Position numbers and translations under genes: made by a program. Of a stretch of 64,000 bases of DNA, positions 11,787-23,444 are shown in pieces; position 1 is the stretch's first letter, and each line of letters opens with the position of its first letter. A model generated the notes under the pieces. The model was not told the origin of the DNA. It saw only the letters and a list, made by a program, of their open reading frames with translations, and did not search any database. Source of the DNA: Stereocaulon alpinum. Its lineage: Eukaryota > Ascomycota > Lecanoromycetes > Lecanorales > Stereocaulaceae. The stretch spans positions 62,001 through 126,000 of the forward strand of contig JAEUBA010000009.1 of NCBI GenBank assembly GCA_018257865.1, written 5' to 3'.

Positions 11787-13876
11787 CTAGTGCTTGAGGA
11801 CAGCAATCTTCTGATCCGCGGCTACTGCACCATCAAACCGGTAGAGAGGCTCCAACTTGGCCCTCTTGTTGCACAAGATGTATCGCTTGAACCACCATGG
11901 AAGCGCCTTTGTAACCTGGTATTTGACATGCACGCGAGTCGGCACTGCAAAGACGTAGTCTAATTCCTCAAGCGTGCGCTGCTTGGTCTCGGGCACGAAC
12001 AAAAAGATGAGGACTAGAGCCGTAACGTTAAGACCTGCGTAAAAGGCGAAAGCACCCACAGGGTGGAAGGCGCGCAGGATACGCGGGAAGGATATGGAAA
12101 GGACGGCGGCCCAGAAGAGACAAGTAGCCACAGCCCAGGACATGCCGACTTCACGATGAGAGAGTGGGAAGACTTCAGCGGAGTAGGTGAACGGGACGGG
12201 TCCTTCACCGGGCGAGTAGAAGGCTGCGAAGAGGAAAATGAAGAAGGCGATGAGACCAAGATGAGCTCTACTCTCTTGGGGGATGATGAAGCTAAGACCA
12301 GCTGCTAACAGCGTCCAGGCCATGTTTGGAAATGTGAAAAGGAGGAGCGCGCGGCGACCCCAGGTATCAATTGTCCAGACAGCGGGCCAGGCGAAGACGA
12401 AGTTGACAAGACCGAAGCCGAAGGATGCAAGGAGAGCAGTTAGATTGCTCGCACCTGCGTTGACGAAGACGGTCGAAGAGTAGAATGCGATAATGTTGAT
12501 ACCGCACATTTGCTGGGCCAACATCACAGTGAACGAAGCGCCTGTTGCACGGCGAACACGTGGGATGGTGAAAAGCTCAATGAAACGAGTGACGTAATTG
12601 CTTCGGCCTATAATGTCTGCCTCCTCTTGAATCTGAGCGTGTATGTAGTATAGGTCGCGGGCTGCCTGAAGAGGCGTGTTGCGGAGACGGCACAGTGAGC
12701 GGAAAGCATTGGAGTAGCGGCCCTTCTTGATATACCAACGGGGTGACTCGGGGCAGAAGTAGACACCGATGAGAAGTGGGAGCGCTGGAATCATTGCAGA
12801 GCCCAACTGTAGACGCCATGCGATGGCACCAACGTTGTAAACGGCCAAGTTGGCGCAAAATCCGAGGAAGATACCAAAGGCAGTCCACATCTGCCAGCTC
12901 ATGACCAGTCCACCTCGGATGGCAGCAGGGCAATTCTCTGCGGCATAGATGGGTACAGTAGACGCCTTGGAGCCCATTCCAATGCCAAGAAGGAGGCGGG
13001 TGACGAAGAGCTGAGGCCAGTCTTGGCTGACGGCTGAGCCAATAACGGACAAGAAGCAGAAGATGGCGGAGAAGAAGATGGTGCCACGGCGACCGAAGAA
13101 GTTGTTGAGAGGATCAGAGCACCAGCAGCCACTAGAAGTCTTAATCAGCTGCTGCCAACACAAAAAGATCTCCAGGGACGGTGTACTTACATAAACGCAG
13201 AGCCAAGATAGGGGCCCGCATTGACAACGCCGACAATCCAGGAGTTGGTGTCATAATTCACGCCTGGTACAGGACCAGCTTTTGGGGCTGTGTCCGGAAC
13301 ACCAAAGTCAACTGGCCAGGACAGGTTGGCGCCGTTGGAACCAGTCTGATCCCAACCTTGCACAGCTGCACCTATAGAGCAGAGGATGACAGTGAAGTAA
13401 AGCGCAAAAGGTTGACGCCATTTGTGGAGGACTTCGTTGCGGAGCGCGTCGCGCTCGACCTCATCAAGCTCGGCAATTGACTCGAAGGCGGGAGGATCTT
13501 GCGCGACCAGGGCACCCTTTTGCAACAGAGGGATCATGTCCTGCATGTTCGCCTCTTGGGCGAATTGCTCGACATTGTAGAAGAGAGTGTCGCGTGGAAT
13601 ACCAGCGAGAGGATTCTGGATTCTATTGCTGGTTGTCAGTTTTTGGTCGCGCAATTGCGGGGAAGGCTGAGCTGGGCTGACCTAGCGGTGATGTTGCGGT
13701 TCAGGCTGACCGACTGTTGACGAGAGCCTTGCCTCGAGCCATGCATCTCAGTATCTTTGTTGTAGCCATCAGCACCACTGGGAAAGACGGGTCAGTTTGG
13801 CACAGAATTGGGTTGAAGGAATGTTGTACTTTTGGTCGATGTGTGCCAAGTCGGCCTTCTCGTTGTGTTCCGCCAT
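11787..13876 (-). CDS. MFS sugar/myo-inositol transporter
   Basis: Plasma-membrane proton symporter of the sugar-porter family, about 641 aa. Exons on the minus strand: 13876-13830, 13777-13682, 13628-13191 and 13131-11787; introns of 52, 53, 53 and 59 bp-class lengths (three introns: 13778-13829, 13629-13681, 13132-13190) keep phase throughout. The 145-residue cytosolic N-terminus precedes 12 membrane segments. Family marks visible are Gly-Arg-Arg-Gly after helix 2, Pro-Glu-Ser-Pro-Arg-Trp after helix 6, Pro-Glu-Thr-Lys at the end of helix 12 and Glu-Leu-Asp-Tyr-Val-Phe after it. Long N-termini with an Asn-Pro-Leu-Ala-Gly-Ile-Pro motif occur in inositol-like fungal porters, so inositol or another polyol is a reasonable substrate, but this is inference. 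The first two small exons are the least certain; their donors (GTACAA, GTCAGC) are weak. Confidence 0.8.
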
Positions 13877-16800
13877 CGTTGTCAACAACCAAAGTGGAGA
13901 AGCCAAGTCTGATTGAACAATACGAGAGCGAGATGGAGGACGGAAGGACGAAGGCGGAGTCCGGTTTCTATCACTTAATAGTAATGAGAAGTCGAGAATT
14001 TGGAGATTAGGAGGGTGTGTGGAGCATATGTACTGTGTCGCTCCGGATCTAATAAGGAATGCACAGCGTCAAAACACAACCTTGCTAACAATTACGAACC
14101 TATGCCGCCTATTACCGAAAGGGCTAGGACTAATGCAACTCTGCAAGCATTAGGTGTGGCCCGAGATTTAGTGTCACGTTGATCACGGAGCTTGACACTT
14201 CTAGCTAGACGCCTGTTGATGAATGAGACGGACAATCCGCTGGGGTATATATCATCTGCATGGTCTATCTGGGCGTGTTATGAGGCGTGTTCAACTTACT
14301 ACAGCCTATGATTATGGTGAGAGAATTATGGCTTCGTATTGCTCAAAGGGCCCCCAGGGCTGTAAGCCAGTCTCCAAGGCTGTTATCGCTGCAAGCAGCC
14401 CTGCGTGCATGCCAAGGCGCAGGGAGCACTGCCGCAAGAGGGCGATTGGTGTATCGAATATGCAAACATCCACACATCTTCCGTCGGCATACTTATCGTA
14501 CGAGCAGGTCCACTCAATGAATCTAGAACAAGCGGAAGACTGGTATAAAGTATCCAGAAAGATGGGTCGTACTGATTGAACCCTACATTAGAGGGGTCTG
14601 AATAACACTGTACTAGTAACAATGACCACACTTTTCTCATTGGTGCCCACTGTACATCACGAGACATGTCATGATTGCCATGCTTGCTGTGGATCCTTCA
14701 AAGGCAAATGAGCGCCAAGAATTAAGAACAATCAATTAAATGTTCCTAGCTTGTGTCAGGGTCATCAGACGGCTCTTTTAGCCGAGAGTCAATCAACAAT
14801 CCTTCGCCGCCGCCCTGCATACTCATCCTTCCTGTTGAAGACCTTGGCACCAATCGCATCGCGATGGATTCGATCCTTCATAAGCATCTTGTATTTTCAT
14901 GATCTAACGGCTCATAGTAGTTGTATGCATCTATGATTTAACCAGCAATGTTCCTATATCATGACTCGTCGTTACGCTTAACGTTCGATGGCGGATGAAG
15001 AAACGCAGGCTAGTCAACGCTTCAGCCAAAGGCGGAGATGCGAGTGCTCCGTGCTAACCTCCGGTGGGCCCAAACCTACCCTAAGGCCAAGCCAGCCGGG
15101 GCCCTAATAGCGGCGTCTGGGGAAAGTGGCGGGGGACTCCCGCCCAGCAATCTGCAGACCTACGGTGAATAGTTAACTTTTGGCGGGAATCACACAGCCC
15201 AAGAAGTTTTTTCCTTTGTCCTGCCTGGCAAGAGTAGATTTTGACGTCTTGTGTCTGTCATAGGTTCTCGTGATCGTAGTTTGGATTATCCGAGGATAAA
15301 GGATCCCGGTCACGAGTTGGCCTCTGCTAGGTTGACACAACACTTACGCCTCCGGCAACGATCGACCCTTTGAAGGTTTCACAAAAGCTGAAACATCGTA
15401 TGCACTTCGAACATGCCGCTCGCCTTACCAACCTCATTGAGACAGTGTAACAGCTGCTGCCGTATTTGGGTAGCCTCGTGATCTCTCCAAGAATGTGCCG
15501 TTTTCAGCGGCAGTGCTTTCAGTATTGCCACTTTATTGTACTCGGCCATTGTTGGGACCCTTTCTGTATCTTTGCTGTGAAGACTTGGCAGTCGCACAAA
15601 TCTGGCTGCGACCTACTCACCATGAAATTGTGACCTAGGTCCTCAGGGTACGTAGAGGCCGCTAACTCGTAGAAGCGTCGGCCTCGCCGACCAGTTGGAG
15701 GCCCTACCGCAAATGAACGTTATAGCAAAGCTTATATGCATACACCACCAAGCTCAAATATATATCCACCCAGGCCTTTCTACCTTAAAATGCACAGCCA
15801 ATCCGGCGTACCGGTAGCGAAACCCCTCAAAGCATGACAGTGAATAAGCTTACACCCTGCCAGGTCTGGGGGAGCAAGCCTGTCCCTGGGCTCGGACTAG
15901 ACGGACTTCTAGCGGCGTTCTAGAACGCTAAGTGCCGAGTCTGCTGTAGGTTGGCCCCCAGGTCTCCCACGTTTAGGCTACAACTTCTTCTGCCCACGGG
16001 AGCACGGAACTCGAAGCTCGTAAGATCCGAGGCATAGCGTACAGGGCACAGGGCACAGGGCACAGGGCACAGGGTACAGGGCACAGGGGCACAGAGCAGC
16101 GGCTTACCAAAGCACAAGCTTCAGCCTTTGAAGGCTTTTCCATTACCGCCATATTATACGAGCCTTGAGGCTCAAAGCAGCCGCAGACACAACTCAACAG
16201 TACGTATTTCATTCAAGGCACAGCCTCATAACTCCCATACTCAGGATCGCTTACAGTTCCCTTGGTACACGCAGGTTGGAAGAGTCTTCCGTTCTACCAG
16301 CTGTCAAGTCCTCTTATTTCAACACAGTCAGCTCATCTACAACAAGCATTCCATCATACTCTCAACACTGACTGTATCAAGATACCCCTCGTCCACATTC
16401 CATGTAACGTCACCACATTACCCACAACAGCAAGATAACATGTGCTTATCACGTTACAACTAACATCAGCCTTGCGCTTCTTCCAAGATCTGCCTCACGC
16501 CCCGTCATTCGCTTGCTGATACAATCGCTAACTGTATCATCGTTTCAGCCGAGGCACTCCCATTCCACAAGTTCCACCGTGCTGTGCCCGTCATGTTGTG
16601 GCCATTTCTCTTAGCTCGCTATAGTTCCTATCATCGTTGTGATAGTAGCTGAAGCTACCATCTGAAGCGTTCCTAGCCTCGCCCTGTCTCGTATGGCGCT
16701 GAAGCCTCCCAGAGTCAAAAGTGGCTGAGACTGTTGGTGTCACAAGGGGAGACTGCAGCCTTCACTGATATACAAACAGGGTGCCTTGGATTGTGTGGCT

Positions 16801-17487
16801 GTTTACACCGAAAAGGGGCACGTCACTGGTTTCGATGAGGCAATAGATTATACGGGCTCAGCAGACGACTTCGAGACTGATAGTATTCAGTGGAAAAAGA
16901 CCTCATGATTCATAGCTGATGCCTATCACAGCCATCTTTCTATCTTCTGGCGGCTCTTACATTGAGGCTGTAGATGGCTGCATCATGAGCAGGTACTCTC
17001 TCTATCACTGACTCTGACACAGGTATTTTCAAAGGACGTCAGCGAGCTCAGCAATGTGAAGGGCAGCAGATGATATACTCTGGATCTACATGATGAATTC
17101 TTGTCTATATGTGCAAACCGCTAAGGCCTGGAGCTTGCCTCTCTACTGCGAGTATGCGTGCTCTAATACGTTTTTTCTAGGCTAGACTTGCCAGCCTCGT
17201 TGCAGACAAAATACCGGAAAGACTGGCGGAGAAGACCGTCTACGATGTTCGCCAATCTTACTCGCCGTCCTGGAGCCTCTGATTGCTATTCGGACATTGA
17301 ACACCGCTCCAAGCTCTCATTGCCTAAAGGGATCACAAACAGACATCATTCCATTAAAGATCGATTTCATTTATCCAACCGTCTAGAGCTCTTTTATATA
17401 ATCAGAAGGAGATGGGAGAGCCTATATACACCATCTATTCCCATATCCAGTCATCACACCACTTCCCATCCCAGACCCTAACCCCAC
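13877..17487. other. 3.6-kb gene-empty region
   Basis: Divergent in the sense that it lies upstream of the transporter gene and downstream of the aminotransferase gene. Only short frames: the longest, about 118 codons at 14223-14579 on the plus strand, has no recognisable domain. A small minus-strand frame (15553-15379, 56 aa from an inner Met) is possible but unsupported. A 7-bp minisatellite lies at 16041-16090. 16100-17480 has many poly-pyrimidine tracts and no coding structure that I can see. Confidence 0.45.
16041..16090. repeat. 7-bp minisatellite, about 7 units
   Basis: Tandem ACAGGGC units at 16041, 16048, 16055 and 16062, a variant ending in T at 16069, another ACAGGGC at 16076 and an 8-bp unit (ACAGGGGC) at 16083. 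It lies in the gene-empty region. The unit differs from the fungal telomere repeat TTAGGG. Confidence 0.95.
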
Positions 17488-19033
17488 TCAATCCCTAAAT
17501 TCATCCATAAATCTCCTATGAAACTCCGTAATCTTCCCCACCCACTCCGTCCCCGGCGCCAAAAAGGTAGTCCGGAAATGCAGCGTCCCCTCTTTCTGTC
17601 CGAAGCCACTGCCTGGCACGACGCATATGCCTGTTGCATCCAGGAGGCGGAAACACCAGAATTCGTCTGGGGAGCGGCCTTCTTTTTTGGCTTGTTCGGC
17701 GGCTTTGCGGGGGATGTGGATTGTGGGGTAGAGGTACATTGAGCCCTGTGGAGGACAATTTTGGTTAGTATATATGTGTATGGGAATTAATTAATGTTGG
17801 ACATCGTACCTGAGGTTCCTGGCACTCCACGCCCTCCATCTGCTTGAACGCTTCGAACAGTGCCGTTGCCCTCTTCCTTAGACCCTCTGCAATACCATGA
17901 TACTCTTGCTTATAGAGCGGATAACTTGGATCTCCTTCTTTGGGCGGGTTGACCTGCATCTCCACTATACACTGCCCAATTACGGGCGCGCACAGCATTA
18001 TGCTCACAAACTTGTAGATCTGCGCCTTTACCTCCTCATCGAAGCCCACGAGTTCGAAGTAGCCACCTCGGTGTCCGCATTCTCCCACCATGCCTTTCGA
18101 TATGCTGTTCAGGGACGCGAGCTCCACGTTATCGAATTTCCTAGGCTTCTCTTTCTGTAGATCTCGCAACCCCTTCTTGAAAGAAGTAAACTCCCCAATG
18201 AAGACATTGGTCTGATAGACTTCGTCTCCAAGTACCACGAGCTTGTTTTCGGCAGCAAATTCCAGAACACCCCTTACATCCTCCGCAGATAGACTCGCGC
18301 CTGTAGGGTTGCCTGGATTGATGACCACGATAGCGCGAACATCCGTGCCCTCTGACTTGGCTTTCTTGTAGGCCTCACGAATCGCGCCGAGATCAGTCCC
18401 CCACGCTTTGCTTTCCTCGAGGTAGTATGGTACGCAGCGAGCGTTGAGGACGGCAAGGGTAGCGGTGTAGAGGGGATATTGTGGTATTGGTACCAGTATG
18501 CCGGTTTCTGGCTTCGCGCAGATGACGTTCATGAGGGTGTTGACACCTGACGATGCACCGGCCGAAAGGAAGATGTTTCCTGCATCTGAGGGGTAGCCGT
18601 CTCTTCGTTCTATGTATTTGGCGACGCTGTTTCTAATGCCGGTTGCACCTTGGCTTTGACTGTATGCTCCTACGCTCTTGACCTCGCTGAGTAACCACTT
18701 CGCGCGGTCAATGACATCTTGCTTGTAGCCGAGTCCGTTCTTCAGTACTTCCTCGTTCTCCAGTAAGGGCGGGTATTCTAGTAGGCTCAAGACCTGCCGG
18801 AAGAAAGTGATGGGCTTCTGGTCAAGTTGCTGGGGATTGCCAATGTTGGCAGAGATGACTTGGTCGAAGGGTAATGACTCGTCTGGGGGAGTGGGAGGAT
18901 GGCCTTTCTTCAACTTGGCTCTGTATTCTTCTGATCGTACAGCTAGTTCGCCACGCACCGCATACTGTGCTGAGCGAACATGCTGGTTGATATTGTTGAC
19001 ATTGAGACTTCGAAGGGAGGCGGAGGAGGACAT
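17488..19033 (-). CDS. alanine aminotransferase
   Basis: PLP-dependent class I/II aminotransferase, 493 aa, interconverting alanine plus 2-oxoglutarate with pyruvate plus glutamate. Two exons: 19033-17810 and 17745-17488. The 64-bp intron (GTACGA...CCACAG) joins Glu-Pro-Gln to Gly-Ser-Met-Tyr in phase 0. Motifs visible: the Tyr-Ser-Gln-Ser-Gln-Gly segment that opens the active site, Asn-Pro-Gly-Asn-Pro-Thr-Gly, Asp-Glu-Val-Tyr for the cofactor ring, and Ser-Ile-Ser-Lys-Gly, whose Lys forms the Schiff base, followed by Gly-His-Arg-Gly-Gly. The length matches fungal and yeast ALT. Residues 1-20 are Ser/Asn/Arg-rich without a strong mitochondrial presequence, so the cytosolic form is likely. Rpn7 lies upstream on the same strand with a 626-bp spacer. 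Confidence 0.92.
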
Positions 19034-19659
19034 TGTACGGCAACCGACTGGTCTGTATGGAGAGAGGGGGGAAAGTTGAGCTGTCTTACTGTATCAGCAG
19101 GTCTCTTTTGTAGTAAATGAGGGAAATTTATTTTCGTCGGGCGTTGCTCCTATATCGGCGGGCGCCGTGAAGCTCTAGCACAGGATAGCTCGACATACCG
19201 TGTGCGCGATTTGCTTGAGCAGTCTGGATGGTCCTGAACAGAGCTATGCAATTGCGGTGTAATTGGGAGGTAAGAGATTCTGATCTAGCAAGAATGCATG
19301 ACGCCGAGATTGGATTCATTCTCGACAGTAGTGGGGGGTTTGGCCACTAGGGCGCAATTGCTCTTGATCTTTGGTGTCGAGCTATGAGGTCCCTTCCAAC
19401 AGCAAGGATGAACGAGGATAATGTATGTATATACTTTACAATGAGATGTGTACGCAGTTAGGAAAACATTGGGAGGTAATCTGACAGGATGCGCATAAGA
19501 AGCTTAGTAGCTCGATATGCCCCACTCCGTTGTCGGGAGCCAATGCAGCATAGAATGCCATAGACCAAATGCCATCTATTGAGCTTACAGACTTGCTCGC
19601 TATGCAACAAATACCGCCCCACCCCAGATCCTTCTAACACGTCTCTATGCCATTCGACC
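19034..19659. other. promoter region of the alanine aminotransferase gene
   Basis: Spacer between the end of the Rpn7 gene and the start of the aminotransferase gene, both on the minus strand. No other feature seen. Confidence 0.5.
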
Positions 19660-21272
19660 TCATCCCCTCTCGCTCCCTCTTAGCCTAACAGCCTGTCCGT
19701 ACTTTTGAAGCTTCGTTATCAGTCCATCACCCTGCTTAACCACATCTGCGTATTGCTTATTCTTATCGTCTGGCCTGTTCGTCTCTATGATCTTATTGAC
19801 GCGATCGATGGTGCATGGTATGCGGTCCGCGGCGATGAACTTGGCGAGATCACTGAAGCAAAGCGTTTCGACTTAGTGAAATGTTCGCTTGGGAGACGAA
19901 AATAGCAAGTAAAACTAAGGATGAACTTACCGATCCAGGAAATCAACTGAAACACCAAAGTCGTTCGCCATGCTACCCAGTCCCACCACTCGGTAGCTCT
20001 GGAGAAGCTGCTGGTACCCTCGTAATCGCATCTCACGCACAAACCAGCCCCTATGCTCGTGCAGGTATCGATCTTGACTCAGGAAGTTCTCTTCAACGGC
20101 TGCTAGCGCAAGGAAGAAAGCCTGGTAGTTGCCTACGTAGAGACTCCTGACCAGGCCAGCCAAAGGTGCAAAGTCGACCGGAGCTTCGACTTCTTGTGGT
20201 GATGTCGAAGAACCCAATGCGGTCAGGTTAACGGCTGTAGGGGCGGGTGTGGGTGTAGCAGATGATGCGTCTTTCATTTCTTCATCCCCAGCACCAGGAC
20301 CAGCTGAGGTGGCACCCGAGAGTGCGGAGAGCTTTTCTTCGCCGTCACCGAGGATAGCTCGGATCTCTGGGGCATCGTAAACCTTTGTCTTGAAGTCAAC
20401 GCGCTTGAGCGATATCGAGCCTGCGAGGACCGAGTAGATGACCAATGAGGAGTAGGAGCAGAGTTCATAGCTTGTAAAGGTGGATAAGCTATCGAGTAGG
20501 AGCGGTGCTGCGAGGTTATACGAGCGCGTCGTAAGCAGATGTAGACCTTGGTATGCCTTGAGCCGATTTCGTCGATCCCAGTCTCCACCGCTCTCGACGA
20601 GAGTCTTTGCCCTGTCGACGTTCTTCTTCACCTCAAGCCTATCGCCAAAGAAGATACCAATACGGATTATCGCGAGGACGAGATCGATCTTCGTACCGAG
20701 AACACCAGTCTTCTCGAAGACGGCTTCATAGGCTGAGAGCGCTTTCTCCTACAAGGACGAGCAGTGTTAGCTATCAACCTAGATACCTTCAGTGTTCGTA
20801 GTAAACGGACCTTATCGCCCACTCGTGCCCAGAACTCCGCTCTCTTTCCCCTCGCAGCCTGCACCTCCGTCTCGCCAGCTTTCTCTTCAGCCTCATCTTC
20901 CTCTTTCTGGAAACTCTCAAGCTCCTCTTCATTCTCAGCCTTCAGCTTTTCATACAGCTGGTCATTCCAAGGAAAGTCAAACGACCCACTACTTCTCCGT
21001 CTCGCGACCATGCTTGCAGCTCCGTTAGGCCGTCTTGAATTGGGTAATGAGGGTTTGCGCGTGGTACCTTCGCCTGAGGCGTTCAGAATGCCGTCCGTTG
21101 GATGTGCCAGATACCGGTAGAGAGGTGCCATCTTATGCTCAGAGATAGCATTTTGGAGCTTCTGTAACGATGTCTGCCGTGATGTTTGTGTGGCTGAAGG
21201 GTTGGTGAGGGTGAAGATGTCTTGGGCCAGGGAGAGGTCAGGGTATTTGGCATATTGCGGATCTGAACCCAT
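19660..21272 (-). CDS. rpn7: 26S proteasome regulatory subunit Rpn7
   Basis: Non-ATPase lid subunit of the 19S regulatory particle, about 490 aa. Three exons on the minus strand: 21272-20811, 20748-19931 and 19852-19660. Introns are 62 bp (GTCCGT...TTGTAG) and 78 bp (GTAAGT...CTTCAG), both in phase. The N-terminus (Asp-Pro-Gln-Tyr-Ala-Lys-Tyr-Pro-Asp-Leu) and the helical TPR-like segment with Glu-Lys-Ala-Leu-Ser-Ala-Tyr-Glu match the family. The C-terminal PCI domain covers about residues 300-460 and holds Lys-Arg-Val-Asp, Tyr-Val-Gly-Asn-Tyr and the winged-helix part encoded by the last two exons. A low-complexity insert rich in Pro, Thr and Ala (about residues 315-345) lies ahead of the PCI. 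An Arg/Ser-rich insert near residues 60-95 is a lineage feature. Only the start is uncertain, as another frame is open upstream. Confidence 0.9.
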
Positions 21273-23444
21273 GTATGCGGCTCTGGATTGATGAGGGCAG
21301 GCGGGGAATGAAGGCTGGAGCTCGAGGTGAAGTTTTGAGACGGAGCTGACAAGGGAAGATGTGTTTAAGGAAATTTGTTGATGCTGATGCAGGATATCAG
21401 AGCTCAGTCCAGCTTTAGACGCGCGGAACTATGAGCGCGCTAGCTCGATTAGTCTACCGAAGATCCAAGACGTGGATCTTTTTCCTACTTCTGACAACGA
21501 TGTATAAAACTATTTTCGTGAAGAGAACCGTTGTCTTGAAGAGTAATAATACATAATAATACTTGTAGGAATGCTGAGCTTGCACTTTCGTGACAGCCCT
21601 ACAGCATTGATAGGCTTCATCAAGGTCAACCATCACTTCACGAGCTAATTTACTGACTTTAAACGCTTCGACTGGCGATGACTCAAGTCGAGAAAGAAAG
21701 CAAACAAAGTAAAGAACTTGCTGGTGGTCTTCACGTTTGCGACCTTGGTCAACAAACCCTGTATATACAGATAATTCAGTCTTGGCAATGGCCATGAGCA
21801 TTGTTCAAGCTTAAAGCTGCCCAGATGAGCAGCCTCCGGAAGTCTTTCTACCAGCTCTGCCAAGCTATATGAGAATCTACCACGTTGAGGCAACAGAGAT
21901 TTAGCCTCGGTGGAGAGCTGCTCTCGATGGAGTCATGGCCCGTCAGAATTCATGGCATTCGTGCACCGCCTGGAACGATATCATTTTGCGACGACCCAGC
22001 TTTGGAGCTGCGCTCTCGGAATATATCATCCCAATATCCTGGTGTCACTTGAAGGTGTTGATCACATGCATCCTCAAGGTCAGTATACAACCTGGCCTCA
22101 AGTTGGCTGTATCCATACTCTCAAAAACAGGTATGATATCAGCTTGTGTACGCAAGCTTGCATGTATATAGCATCTCCTCCAGCTTTCGTGAGCGTGCTC
22201 AGAGATTGACAAGCCAGTACTCGTAGCATCATGGGCACAATCAGCCAACGGGAGGTAAGTCGGTCGCTTTCTGGCTTATGGATATACGTATAGATCCCCC
22301 AAGGCTAAGATTATGTCTTTCAGGAGACCCTGGACCTAACACAGGATACGCAGCTCAAGCCATTGCCGGGGTACAACGTCAAAAGATACGACTGCCACTG
22401 AAGATTACAGGGACATCTGCAGCAGGGTTTTGACGCGAGGTGACTGCCTAGAAGATCATGAAGCCGTGACAATCATGCATGAGCGGAGAATCACGTCTCT
22501 CTGGATCGGTTCTGTGTGTCATGTAGAGCTCCTACGAGTACGCCTAGAATGAGAGCGCCATCACGGCAAGTTATTGGGAAAGACTTTCGTTATCATAGTC
22601 GCTACCGACCCACACCATGTTTTGATCATGTATCGCCGAAGTGGGAGCTCAAGACCACTCCAACGAGGGAAAGCGCAGATGGCATCTACGATAGGAGTTT
22701 AGTCCTCGGACTTATCGTTGGGATTCGCAGGGCCGCCTCCCTAAAGCCAACATATGTCACGCTCGAGTCATTCCGGTGGGGACTCACAACTTTGGACAGG
22801 TGACAAGGGGATACCTTAAACACATGATCAGCTGGAGCAGATCACTTCGCTCACTTCTACTGCGTGTAGTATGACGCGGCATGTATACGATGGAGGAAGG
22901 ATGCTGGAAGAGTCTTTACCGTTGAGAGGAAGGCTGGGGTATGCACGAAGAGATTTCTGCGCTTTCCTGGTAATTTGTGATCAAGAACGGTGCAGGCCTG
23001 CTTTTCTCACGACCCGCTCAGGATCTTGGAAGCTACAGATATGTTCATTTGATGGTGATGAGAGCGATCGAAGTGATGGATGTGATCCGAAACTGGGGAG
23101 GAAACACCATCCGCGTCTTTCATACAAGAGTGTAGCTGCAGAAGGAAGACAACTCAATCTCAAAGCAATGACAGTCTGACGTTGTAGTTCTCAGGCTTCT
23201 GAACACTCTGAGATCATCTTGCATACATTGGCAAAGGATGCGCTAGAGCGCCAGCTGCCATTCTTAATCGATCCGACTGTCGGGCATTAATCCTCTGCAG
23301 ATTTCACTCAACTGGTGCGCACCCGGTCTTCTGCTAAACACTTGTGGTTGAGAGCAATCTCGACCGATACTCATAGCATTTCTCATCTCAAATTCGGCGT
23401 GGATCTTCGCAAAGCTTCGCAACCGTTTTGCCTACAGTCAAACC
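21273..23444. other. gene-poor spacer
   Basis: Contains the Rpn7 promoter, then about 2 kb with only short frames. Two overlapping minus-strand frames at 21454-21893 (115 and 82 codons, different phase) could be a remnant; their sequence is not recognised. The N-terminal membrane anchor expected for the P450 pseudogene to the right could not be found here. Confidence 0.4.

Noticed and set aside
14223..14579. 118-codon plus-strand frame as a gene
   Set aside because: No domain, poor start context, and surrounded by non-coding sequence; I cannot support it.
16041..16090. CRISPR array or telomere repeat
   Set aside because: The units are 7 bp with no spacers, and the unit differs from TTAGGG, so it is a minisatellite.
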